Positions 1 to 6,036 of a stretch of DNA of 17,856 nt are shown here, piece after piece. Both the position numbers and the translations under genes were made by a program. Source of the stretch: Pseudomonadota bacterium (GTDB taxonomy: Bacteria > Pseudomonadota > Gammaproteobacteria > Burkholderiales > Thiobacillaceae); assembly GCA_021821425.1 (NCBI GenBank), contig JAKACL010000018.1, positions 1 to 17,856 on the forward strand, in the 5' to 3' direction. Each line of letters opens with the position of its first letter. The stretch's first letter is position 1. The notes below the pieces were generated by a model. It was given only the letters and a program-made list of their open reading frames with translations, had not been told where the DNA came from and made no database searches.

Positions 1-1353
1 GACGGCGGGTTCGATGAAAGCGTTGAAGGTACCGCCCCAATTGAAGAAGCGGTCGATGTCCGGGGCCTGGAAAGCACGGTTGACGTTGGCGAACAGCGAG
101 AACTGCTTATCCAGGCGATGGTTCACACCGACATCCCAGGCCGTCAGCTTGTGGTCGGCGTGAAGCGCGGTCCCGGCCTTGGGCGCATAGGTATATTCCA
201 CATTCTCCCGGCGCGCGCCCGCGGAAAACGTCGTGCGGTCGAGCTGGTACTGTCCCTGGACGTACCAGCCGGTATTGTCCTTGCTGGTGCGGTTGTTGCT
301 GCCGAAGCGGGTGCCGTCAAAGGTTTGCAGGCCCGCCGTAAGGTTGAAGGCCCCCCCGCGATATTGCAGGGCCAGGTCGTCAGCCGCGTAGTCGTAATTG
401 GACTCGGAATTCCAGGAAACGAAATTGGAAAGCTTGTCCTCCTGGCTATGGCTGGCCATCAGCGTCCACGCCTGACTCAGATCCAGTTTGGTCTGAATCC
501 GCCAGGTGTCCGATTCGAGTTTCTGATGGGAATACGCGTTGGCGGGCATGACCCAGGGATTGTTGCCGACTTGCGCGGGGTCGGCCGTGAATTGCGCAAG
601 GGTGAGCGGGGAGGGATAGCGCGCATCGATACGGCTGCTGCCGGCATCGATGTCAATTTCCACGCGCTCGTGCGGATGGAACGCCAGACTGCCGCGCAGG
701 GTACGGCTGCGGGACTCGTCGGTATGGCCGCTGGGGTCGGTCGCGCTGTATCCGTCCAGTCCGGAATAGTCCGCGCTGGCCGAGAGCCTGATCTTCTCCG
801 TTCTCAAGCCCGCCGTCGCCGTTCCTGTCACGGCACCATGGCTGCCGGCGGATGCGGCGAATGAAACGCCCTGATGGGGCCGGGTGTAAATCTGGATCGA
901 GCCTGCCGTTGCGCCATCGCCGAACATCACCGAACCGCTGCCCTTGGTGATTTCGATGCGCTCGATGTCGGCCAGCGGGATCGCGCCGATGAGTTGCGGC
1001 ACCCCGTCGATATTATTCAGCCGGCGGCCGTCCAGCGAGACGACGATGTTCTGGTAGCCATCGCCGATGCCGTAGCCGCGCATGTCGATTTTGGGGGTGA
1101 ACTTGTTGCCATAGCTGGACAGAACCTGCACGGACGTATGCTGCACAAGATAGTCATACAGCGATGCCGCGCCCGACTGCTCGATCATGCTGCGGGTGTG
1201 AACTTCCGAGGCAAAGGGCGCATCCACGTCGGCAAGCGGCACCCGCGTCGGCGTAACAATGATGGTTTCGCCGACGAATTCCGGCAGGGTTTCCGCATGG
1301 GCGAAAGTAACGAAAGCAACGCCCAGGGCGAGCGCGAGAGGAGTTTGACGCAT
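1..1353 (-). CDS. btuB: TonB-dependent outer-membrane cobalamin receptor BtuB (5' part; C-terminus beyond the window)
   Basis: Outer-membrane receptor that takes up cobalamin (or a related corrinoid) using TonB energy. The frame is open without a stop from ATG at 1353 to the window edge: 451 codons of a family usually 600-650 residues long. Residues 1-20 form a signal peptide ending AHA. It is followed by a TonB-box-like segment (ETIIVTPTR, about 30-38) and a plug domain with the typical RGYGIGDG, LDGRRLNN and IEITKGSGS motifs (about 50-160). The rest reads as alternating beta-strands of the barrel, including a late FANVNRAFQAPDIDRFF segment typical of TonB receptors. Substrate is assigned mainly from the cobalamin riboswitch 70-250 bp upstream on the same strand; without it, only 'TonB-dependent receptor' would be safe. 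No good Shine-Dalgarno sequence is visible before the ATG, which may reflect sequestration by the riboswitch expression platform. Confidence 0.9.
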   Translation of the reverse strand, partial: MRQTPLALALGVAFVTFAHAETLPEFVGETIIVTPTRVPLADVDAPFASEVHTRSMIEQSGAASLYDYLVQHTSVQVLSSYGNKFTPKIDMRGYGIGDGYQNIVVSLDGRRLNNIDGVPQLIGAIPLADIERIEITKGSGSVMFGDGATAGSIQIYTRPHQGVSFAASAGSHGAVTGTATAGLRTEKIRLSASADYSGLDGYSATDPSGHTDESRSRTLRGSLAFHPHERVEIDIDAGSSRIDARYPSPLTLAQFTADPAQVGNNPWVMPANAYSHQKLESDTWRIQTKLDLSQAWTLMASHSQEDKLSNFVSWNSESNYDYAADDLALQYRGGAFNLTAGLQTFDGTRFGSNNRTSKDNTGWYVQGQYQLDRTTFSAGARRENVEYTYAPKAGTALHADHKLTAWDVGVNHRLDKQFSLFANVNRAFQAPDIDRFFNWGGTFNAFIEPAV

Positions 1354-1419
1354 GATGAAGTCCGGTTTGGGCGCCCGGTTCCCCGCAGGCGCGTTGCACG
1401 ATCCGCTGCCGTATTCACG

Positions 1420-1600
1420 ACAGGGCTCAGGCCGGTATCCGGGCTCGCGCTTGTAAGACCATCGCCTTCCCGGGCGAACCCAGTGGCGGTGTGATGGACC
1501 GTTTAGCGCTTACCGTTGCGGGGGCAGCACAGGCTTGATGGCTTGAGCCACACACCTGTTTCCCGTTTATCCTCGGCGACGGGACGTCGCGTCGGCACCT
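1420..1600 (-). promoter_or_regulatory. Cobalamin (B12) riboswitch controlling btuB
   Basis: Read on the minus strand, this leader has the conserved cobalamin riboswitch blocks in order: GGTGCC near 1599, GGGAAACAGGTG at about 1556-1567, GCCTGTGCTGCCCCCGCAAC (1515-1534) followed by GGTAAGCG, CCACTG, GGGAAGGC, and the B12 box GCGAGCCCGGATACCGGCC (about 1430-1448). It ends about 70 bp before the btuB ATG. In this family, adenosylcobalamin binding folds the RNA so as to block ribosome access or cause termination, reducing receptor synthesis when B12 is plentiful. A GGGCGCCC palindrome (about 1370-1377) lies between the aptamer and the start codon and may be part of the expression platform; that is inference. 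Confidence 0.95.
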
Positions 1601-1610
1601 GAAGCCGCGC

Positions 1611-1616
1611 ATTATA
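1611..1616 (-). promoter_or_regulatory. -10 box of the btuB/riboswitch promoter
   Basis: A perfect TATAAT on the minus strand lies 10 bp upstream of the first conserved riboswitch block, so a transcript starting about 7 nt downstream would begin right at the aptamer. No consensus -35 box is seen at 16-18 bp (TGCGCG-like only), so this may be a weak or activator-assisted promoter. Confidence 0.6.
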
Positions 1617-1655
1617 ACCGGGGTGTTGCCGCGCGCGCACCCGTCCGACCCGCGA

Positions 1656-1684
1656 TTGACCCGCCGCACGGCGCCCCCTATAGT
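1656..1684 (+). promoter_or_regulatory. Sigma-70 promoter of the zapB-like/zapA operon
   Basis: TTGACC (1656-1661), a 17-bp spacer and TATAGT (1679-1684) form a near-consensus promoter. Only six bases separate the -10 box from the ATG at 1691, so transcription is expected to start at or within a base or two of the start codon. It is back-to-back with the btuB promoter 40 bp away. Confidence 0.65.
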
Positions 1685-1690
1685 CGCGGC

Positions 1691-1888
1691 ATGCACGCCG
1701 AACTCGATACCCTAGAAGCCAAGATCCGCCAGGTGGCGGAACTGTGCCAGACGCTGCGCAACGAAAACATTGCGCTGCGCCAACAGCTTCTGACCGCGCA
1801 GCAGGACAGCAGGCAGCTGACGACCCGGCTGGATGCCGCCAAGGCACGGCTGCAGGCCCTGCTCGAAACCCTGCCGGAGGATGTCTGA
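1691..1888 (+). CDS. Small coiled-coil ZapB-like protein (TIGR02449-type) upstream of zapA
   Basis: A 65-residue, highly charged, all-helical protein. Leu/Ile/Ala residues recur with heptad spacing across almost its full length (about 5-60), as expected for a parallel coiled coil. It ends ETLPEDV and overlaps the zapA start by one base (TGATG at 1886-1890), implying translational coupling. Small coiled-coil proteins at this position, next to zapA, are known in many proteobacteria and are annotated as TIGR02449 or ZapB-like; a role with ZapA at the FtsZ ring is inferred from that context, not from a catalytic motif. There is no ribosome-binding site before the ATG, and the promoter -10 box ends six bases upstream, so the mRNA appears leaderless. 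Confidence 0.8.
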   Translation: MHAELDTLEAKIRQVAELCQTLRNENIALRQQLLTAQQDSRQLTTRLDAAKARLQALLETLPEDV

Positions 1889-2187
1889 TGGCCGGTCCGC
1901 GCTCGATTGAAATTCATATCCTGGGCCGCGCCTACAAGGTGGTCTGCGCGCGCGACGAGGAGTCGGCGCTGATCGCGGCGGCCGACTATCTGGACGAAAA
2001 AATGCGCGGCATCCGCGACAGCGGCAAGGTGATCGGCGCCGAACGCATCGCGATCATGGCCGGCCTCAACCTGGCGCACGACCTGCTGACCCAGGGCGGC
2101 GGCGTGGTCGAGGAAGCCCGTAGCCGGCTGACGCATTGCAGCGCGCTGCTGGACACGGTGCTGGAAGACCAGGACACGCTGTTCTGA
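1888..2187 (+). CDS. zapA: Cell division protein ZapA
   Basis: A 99-residue protein of the ZapA family, which bundles and stabilises FtsZ filaments at the division site. The N-terminal half has the ZapA beta-hairpin/helix globular domain (IEIHILGRAYKVVC about 7-20, then ALIAAADYLDEKM about 27-39). The segment ERIAIMAGLNLAHDLL (about 52-67) matches the conserved start of the long dimerisation helix, and the C-terminal third is a coiled coil. Length is typical. The ATG overlaps the stop of the upstream coiled-coil gene by one base, so the two are probably co-translated. 6S RNA follows, as in E. coli and many other proteobacteria, which supports the assignment. Confidence 0.92.
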   Translation: MAGPRSIEIHILGRAYKVVCARDEESALIAAADYLDEKMRGIRDSGKVIGAERIAIMAGLNLAHDLLTQGGGVVEEARSRLTHCSALLDTVLEDQDTLF

Positions 2188-2274
2188 TTTCACACCCGCA
2201 GCAGGGTCTTTGCCGGTTTGCGCGCGATTCGGCCGGGCCGTCCTTTTGATCCGGAAATGGCATACACTACAAAT

Positions 2275-2456
2275 GCTCCCTGCGGTGTTCGAGGCTGGTT
2301 GCAATTTCTCTGAACCAATGCATACGTGCAAGGCTGCGATCTATTCCGATGCGGGTGTGCGCGTGACACGTCTCATGTGCCCAAAGCGTCTTTGAGCGCG
2401 GCCGTCTTGGACCCAGGTTCAAGAGTCCGCAGCCAGTCACGGCACAGGTGGGGAGC
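2275..2456 (+). ncRNA. ssrS: 6S RNA (SsrS), regulator of sigma-70 RNA polymerase
   Basis: The 180-nt gap between zapA and the 5-formyl-THF cyclo-ligase gene is the conserved place for 6S RNA, and the sequence folds accordingly. The ends pair (GCTCCC 2275-2280 with GGGAGC 2451-2456). GGCTG near 2291 pairs with CAGCC near 2430, and CTCTGAACC near 2304-2312 pairs with GGTTCAAGAG near 2416-2425. These long imperfect stems flank a central open region, the shape with which 6S RNA mimics an open promoter and binds the RNA polymerase holoenzyme in stationary phase. Its 182-nt length matches E. coli (184 nt). A -10-like TACACT lies at 2263-2268, seven bases before the predicted 5' end; no clear -35 is seen. 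The cyclo-ligase gene starts 12 nt after the 3' end, so 6S RNA is probably processed from a longer transcript. Confidence 0.85.
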
Positions 2457-2468
2457 CCTCTTTTCCTG

Positions 2469-3062
2469 ATGGACAAATACACCCTGAGACGCCAGCTCAA
2501 GGCCGCGCGCAATGCGTTCCGGCCGGCCGAGCGTCGCCATGCCGCGCGCGCCGCACTGCGGCTGGCCTTGCGCCACGGTCTGCTGCTGCGCGCGCAACGC
2601 ATCGGTTTTTACCTGCCGCAGGGCGGCGAGTTCGACGCCCATCCCCTGCTTAACCAGGCGCTGTACATGCAGCGCGCATGCTACCTACCGATACTGCCGC
2701 GACGCGGGCGGCTGATGCGGTTCGGACGACTCGGCCGCGCCACCCCGATGACGAAGAATCGCTACGGCATTCCAGAGCCGATCGACGCAAAACCCCTGCG
2801 CGCGCGCCAGCTCGACCTGCTGCTGATGCCGCTGGTGGGGTTTGATCGCGAGGGCCATCGGCTGGGCATGGGCGGCGGCTATTACGATGCCACGCTGGCC
2901 TTCATGCGGCATCGTCGTATGTGGCGCAAGCCGCGCCTGGTGGGGCTCGCCTACGAGTGCCAGCGGGTCGATGCGCTGCCGCACGAGCCGTGGGACATGC
3001 CGCTCGACGCGGTGCTGACCGAGCGCCGGCTGCACCGTTTCACTTCCGCCTGCGGCCGGTAG
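2469..3062 (+). CDS. ygfA: 5-formyltetrahydrofolate cyclo-ligase (MTHFS family)
   Basis: A 197-residue cytoplasmic enzyme that converts 5-formyl-THF to 5,10-methenyl-THF with ATP, recycling an inhibitory folate. The family signature is clear: an N-terminal KYTLRRQLKAARNAF helix, then LLMPLVGFDREGHRLGMGGGYYD, with the GMGGGYYD phosphate-binding loop at residues 133-140, and a terminal MPLDAVLTE segment. The ATG at 2469 is chosen because the upstream in-frame GTG at 2448 would lie inside the 3' stem of 6S RNA. Synteny with zapA and 6S RNA is the classical one; in E. coli the gene is co-transcribed with 6S RNA. The gene ends 15 bp from the convergent symporter gene. Confidence 0.92.
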   Translation: MDKYTLRRQLKAARNAFRPAERRHAARAALRLALRHGLLLRAQRIGFYLPQGGEFDAHPLLNQALYMQRACYLPILPRRGRLMRFGRLGRATPMTKNRYGIPEPIDAKPLRARQLDLLLMPLVGFDREGHRLGMGGGYYDATLAFMRHRRMWRKPRLVGLAYECQRVDALPHEPWDMPLDAVLTERRLHRFTSACGR

Positions 3063-3073
3063 GGCCGGGCCGC
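3052..3073. terminator. Possible short hairpin at a convergent gene junction
   Basis: GCGGCC (3052-3057) pairs with GGCCGC (3068-3073) around a 10-base loop, spanning the stop of the cyclo-ligase gene and lying just beyond the stop of the convergent symporter gene. There is no clear U-tract on either strand, so terminator function is only a guess. Confidence 0.25.
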
Positions 3074-3077
3074 TTCC

Positions 3078-4592
3078 TCAGATTTTCTGGACTTCGCGGT
3101 CGAGCTCGCCGCTTTTCAGCTTGTCCTGATACTCCGTCAGCATGGCGCGCACCTTGCCGCTCAGGAGATACAGGCCGATCAGGTTGGGGAAGGCCATCGC
3201 CAGCACCAGCAGATCGGTGAAATCGAGCATGTTGGCCGCGCTCGCCACCGAGGCGACGACGATGAACAGCAGGAACAGCACACGGTACACCATCGACACC
3301 CGTTCGCCGAACAGGTAGGTCCAGCAGCGTTCGCCGTAATAGGACCACGAAATCATCGTGCTGTAGGCGAACAGCACCACCGACACGGTGAGGATGATGG
3401 GGAACCAGTCCGATACCGTGGCGAACGCCACCGAGGTCAGCGCCGCGCCCTTGCTGGCCTCGCGGATCGCCAGCGTGGCGGGGTCGTTGTAGACGCCGGT
3501 CAGGATGATGACCAGTGCGGTCATGGTGCAGATGACGATGGTGTCGATGAAGGGCTCGTACAGCGCGACCATGCCCTGGCGGATCGGGTACTTGACCGAG
3601 GCGGTGGAGTGCACGATGGCCGCCGAACCGAGGCCTGCCTCGCTGGAAAATGCCGCGCGCTTGAAACCCTGCACCAGCGCGCCGACCATGCCGCCCGCCA
3701 CTGCAATCGGCGCGAAGGCTTCGGTGACGATCTGGGCCAGCGCCTGCGGCACCTGCTCGATGTTGCCGAGCACGATCCACAGGCAGGCCGCCAGATAGAT
3801 CAGGATCATCGTCGGCACCACCGCTTCGGCGGTGTGCGCGATGCGGCGCAGACCGCCGATGATGACGACGCCCACCGCCAGGCCCATGATCAGACCGTAG
3901 GCGATCGGCACCTCCTGGAAGAACGGGAACAGTTCCTGCACCGCGCCGAGCGACTGGCTGACCTGGAACGCGCTGCCGGCACCGAAGGAACCGAGCACGG
4001 TGAAGATGGCGAACATGCCGGCCAGGACCTTGCCGGTGCGCGGCAGCTTGAATTCGGCGAAGCCGCGCGACAGGTATTCCATCGGGCCGCCCATGATGCG
4101 ACCATCGGGGCGCACTTCGCGGTAACGCTGCGCCAGCGTGGCCTCGGTGAACTTGGTTGTCATGCCGAGAAAGCCTGCAACAATCATCCAGAACGTAGCG
4201 CCCGGCCCGCCGATTGAAATCGCGATCGCCACTCCGGCGATGTTGCCCAGCCCGACGGTGGCCGACAGCGCGGTGGTCAGCGCCTGGAAGGGGCTGACTT
4301 CACCCTTGTCGTCGGCGGTGTGGTATTTGCCCCGCAGCACCCTGAATGCGTGGCCCATCATGCGCAGGTTGACGAAGCTGAATCGGAAGGTGAGATAGAC
4401 CGCGCCGACGATCAGCCAGGCGACGATGAAGGGCATGACCGGCTCGCCGGGATAGACATCATAGAAAATGACGCTGGCAAGATAGCCGTTAAGCGTGCCG
4501 AAAAAGGCGTCAACCGCGTCGGGTCCGGCGGCCAGCGCCATCTGCGGAAACAGGACCGCGGCCACGACGAGGAAATAAGGATGAATCACCAT
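3078..4592 (-). CDS. Alanine/glycine:cation symporter family protein (AGCS)
   Basis: A 504-residue inner-membrane sodium- or proton-coupled symporter that imports alanine, glycine or related amino acids. The block GEVSPFQALTTALSATVGLGNIAGVA followed by GGPGATFWM (about 95-140) is the most conserved stretch of the AGCS family. Also present are FTEATLAQRYRE, the GGPMEYL motif, SEAGLGSAAIVHS in the middle and AYSTMISWSYYGERC near the C-terminus. About eleven hydrophobic helices can be counted, and the length is normal. The N-terminal hydrophobic stretch (1-22, ending ALAA) could be a cleaved signal, as proposed for several proteobacterial members. GGGGG precedes the ATG. Substrate specificity cannot be read from the sequence. 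A strong hairpin terminator 70 bp upstream separates it from the cytochrome c gene, so it probably has its own promoter. Confidence 0.93.
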   Translation of the reverse strand: MVIHPYFLVVAAVLFPQMALAAGPDAVDAFFGTLNGYLASVIFYDVYPGEPVMPFIVAWLIVGAVYLTFRFSFVNLRMMGHAFRVLRGKYHTADDKGEVSPFQALTTALSATVGLGNIAGVAIAISIGGPGATFWMIVAGFLGMTTKFTEATLAQRYREVRPDGRIMGGPMEYLSRGFAEFKLPRTGKVLAGMFAIFTVLGSFGAGSAFQVSQSLGAVQELFPFFQEVPIAYGLIMGLAVGVVIIGGLRRIAHTAEAVVPTMILIYLAACLWIVLGNIEQVPQALAQIVTEAFAPIAVAGGMVGALVQGFKRAAFSSEAGLGSAAIVHSTASVKYPIRQGMVALYEPFIDTIVICTMTALVIILTGVYNDPATLAIREASKGAALTSVAFATVSDWFPIILTVSVVLFAYSTMISWSYYGERCWTYLFGERVSMVYRVLFLLFIVVASVASAANMLDFTDLLVLAMAFPNLIGLYLLSGKVRAMLTEYQDKLKSGELDREVQKI

Positions 4593-4662
4593 CTGCGCCC
4601 CCTGAGTTGTTGTTGCCCGTCACAATAACAAACTTGCGGCGAAACCGCGCCTGCCGGAATGA

Positions 4663-4689
4663 CAAAGGCCGACACTCGGTCGGCCTTTG
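4663..4689 (-). terminator. Rho-independent terminator after the cytochrome c gene
   Basis: CAAAGGCCGAC and GTCGGCCTTTG form a perfect 11-bp stem with a 5-base loop, 19 bases past the cytochrome c stop codon. On the minus strand the stem ends in CCTTTG followed by TCATT, so the U-tail is short and interrupted. It probably ends the cytochrome transcript and insulates the symporter gene. Confidence 0.75.
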
Positions 4690-4708
4690 CGCGGTGTTGC
4701 TGCTCGGA

Positions 4709-5026
4709 TCACTTCAGGCTCAGCACCCAGGCGATGATCTTGGCGGCTTCTTCGCTCTTCACCTGCGGGTTGGGCGGCATCGGGATCTGGCCCCACACGC
4801 CTTTGCCGCCAGTCTTCACCTTGGCCACCAGGCGGTCGGGCGCGGTCTTGTCGCCGGCATACTTGGCCGCCACTTCCTTGAAGGCCGGGCCGACGATTTT
4901 CTTGTCGACGCCATGGCAGGACATGCAGGCATTCTTCTGTGCCAGCGCCTGGCCTTCATTGGCCGAAGCCACGCCGGACAGGGTGAGCAGAGCAGCGGTG
5001 GCTGCGGTCATCATCAGTTTCATCAT
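4709..5026 (-). CDS. Periplasmic class I c-type cytochrome (c551/c552-like)
   Basis: A 105-residue precursor with an N-terminal signal peptide (MMKLMM..., cleavage after ASA near residue 22) and a single haem site CMSCH early in the mature protein. An IPMPPNP segment near the C-terminus supplies the expected axial methionine, and the closing helix EEAAKIIAWVLSLK is typical of small monohaem electron carriers that feed terminal oxidases or nitrite reductase. The start at 5026 is chosen for its GGAG eight bases upstream and for the signal peptide it gives; a longer frame reaching 5146 would put about 40 non-signal residues in front. The redox partner is not evident. Neighbouring genes encode membrane and thioredoxin-fold proteins but no oxidase subunits. 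Confidence 0.9.
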   Translation of the reverse strand: MMKLMMTAATAALLTLSGVASANEGQALAQKNACMSCHGVDKKIVGPAFKEVAAKYAGDKTAPDRLVAKVKTGGKGVWGQIPMPPNPQVKSEEAAKIIAWVLSLK

Positions 5027-5078
5027 CACAAGTTCTCCGTGGGAAGTCGGGTTGGTCAGGCACTTCTTCATGAGTGCC

Positions 5079-5106
5079 ATATTAAGGGAAAACCCCCCCT
5101 GCGCAA
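5079..5106 (-). promoter_or_regulatory. Cytochrome c promoter with a G7 tract in the spacer
   Basis: On the minus strand TTGCGC (5101-5106) is followed after 16 bp by TAATAT (5079-5084). The spacer contains seven consecutive G (5093-5099). Downstream, GGCACT and AGTGCC form a small 5'-UTR hairpin (about 5057-5077) before the ribosome-binding site. Promoter boxes are assigned by eye only. Confidence 0.5.
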
Positions 5107-5159
5107 TACAGGAACTTGGTTTTTTGCTACCAGCGCACGCAGACATTGAGCTGCCTAGC

Positions 5160-5954
5160 CTACTCCCGTTCTACCAGTTCGCGGTAGGCATGCCAGCTGG
5201 CATGCCCCAGCCACGGGAAGATCAGTGCCATGGCGATGAAATCGGTCGCCATGCCGACCCCGATCAGGCCAGCCAGCATCACAGCCCACAGCAGCATGGC
5301 CGGAAGATTGAGCCGCGTCGCCATGAAGCTGGTGACCAGCGCGGTGGCGAAGTCGACCTTGCGGTGCAGCATCATCGGCAGCGACACCACCGAGACGCTG
5401 AATATCGTCAGCGCCAGGATCCCGCCGAACGCGAAGTAGGCGAGGAAGAAATCCGGATGCTGCTGCACAGCGCTCAGGCTCAGCAACTCGCCCAGGCTGA
5501 TACCGGAACCGCTGAGAAACATGGCAACCAGAATCGCCGTCATGCGCTCCCAGGAAATGAGCACGAACACCAGCATCACCGTGTACAGGCCCAGGGAGCT
5601 GGGGTTGGCCCGCCAGGACAGCAGCGGGACGAACAGGCTGGGCAATTTGTGATGGTGTTCCAGGCGATGACTCACGCAATAGAACACCGTGGCCAGCACC
5701 GGCGCGACGAACAGGAAGCCGGAAGTCAGCGCCATCGCCAGATGCGGCTTGTCCCATGCGCTGTGCACCAGGGCGTAGCCCAGGATCGCAAACACGATGC
5801 CGTAGAACAGGCTCAGCGGCCAGGCCCGGACCATGTCTTTTGCACCGTCGCGCAGCCAGTGGAAGGGTTGATCGAGTGACACATGGCGGATGCCCGGCAA
5901 ATCCATGCGCGCGGCCTTGGGGTGGAATATGGCATGTTCGGTATGGGTACTCAT
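5160..5954 (-). CDS. DUF2189-family integral membrane protein
   Basis: A 264-residue inner-membrane protein of the DUF2189 family, whose function is unknown. After a soluble N-terminal segment with the characteristic LDQPFHWLRDGAKDM motif (about 27-41), roughly six hydrophobic helices follow. The loop after the second carries the histidine-rich SHRLEHHHKLPS (about 94-105), and a C-terminal segment reads FPWLGHASWHAYRELVE. The ATG at 5954 is preceded by GGGAG at five bases, and the protein then begins MSTHTEHAIF, as family members do; the frame stays open further upstream but without a better start. It lies between the cytochrome c gene (134 bp downstream) and the DUF255 gene (82 bp upstream), all on the minus strand. 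The histidine clusters might bind metal or haem, but that is speculation. Confidence 0.82.
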   Translation of the reverse strand: MSTHTEHAIFHPKAARMDLPGIRHVSLDQPFHWLRDGAKDMVRAWPLSLFYGIVFAILGYALVHSAWDKPHLAMALTSGFLFVAPVLATVFYCVSHRLEHHHKLPSLFVPLLSWRANPSSLGLYTVMLVFVLISWERMTAILVAMFLSGSGISLGELLSLSAVQQHPDFFLAYFAFGGILALTIFSVSVVSLPMMLHRKVDFATALVTSFMATRLNLPAMLLWAVMLAGLIGVGMATDFIAMALIFPWLGHASWHAYRELVERE

Positions 5955-6036
5955 GACGACTCCCGAATAATGAAGGACTCCTTTTTGATAGCAGGCGGCG
6001 CGCCGGGTTCCTAACAGCAAATGCTGATTCGTCGGC

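Noticed and set aside
118..1494. Two long plus-strand frames over the btuB region
   Set aside because: They lie opposite the TonB-dependent receptor and the riboswitch, have no recognisable domains, and the minus strand reads through as a receptor with signal peptide and plug domain.
2448..2468. GTG at 2448 as start of the cyclo-ligase
   Set aside because: It lies inside the 3' closing stem of 6S RNA, and MDKYTLRRQL at 2469 is the family-like N-terminus.
5027..5146. N-terminal extension of the cytochrome c
   Set aside because: The added residues are not signal-like, span the inferred promoter, and the GGAG plus signal peptide point to 5026.
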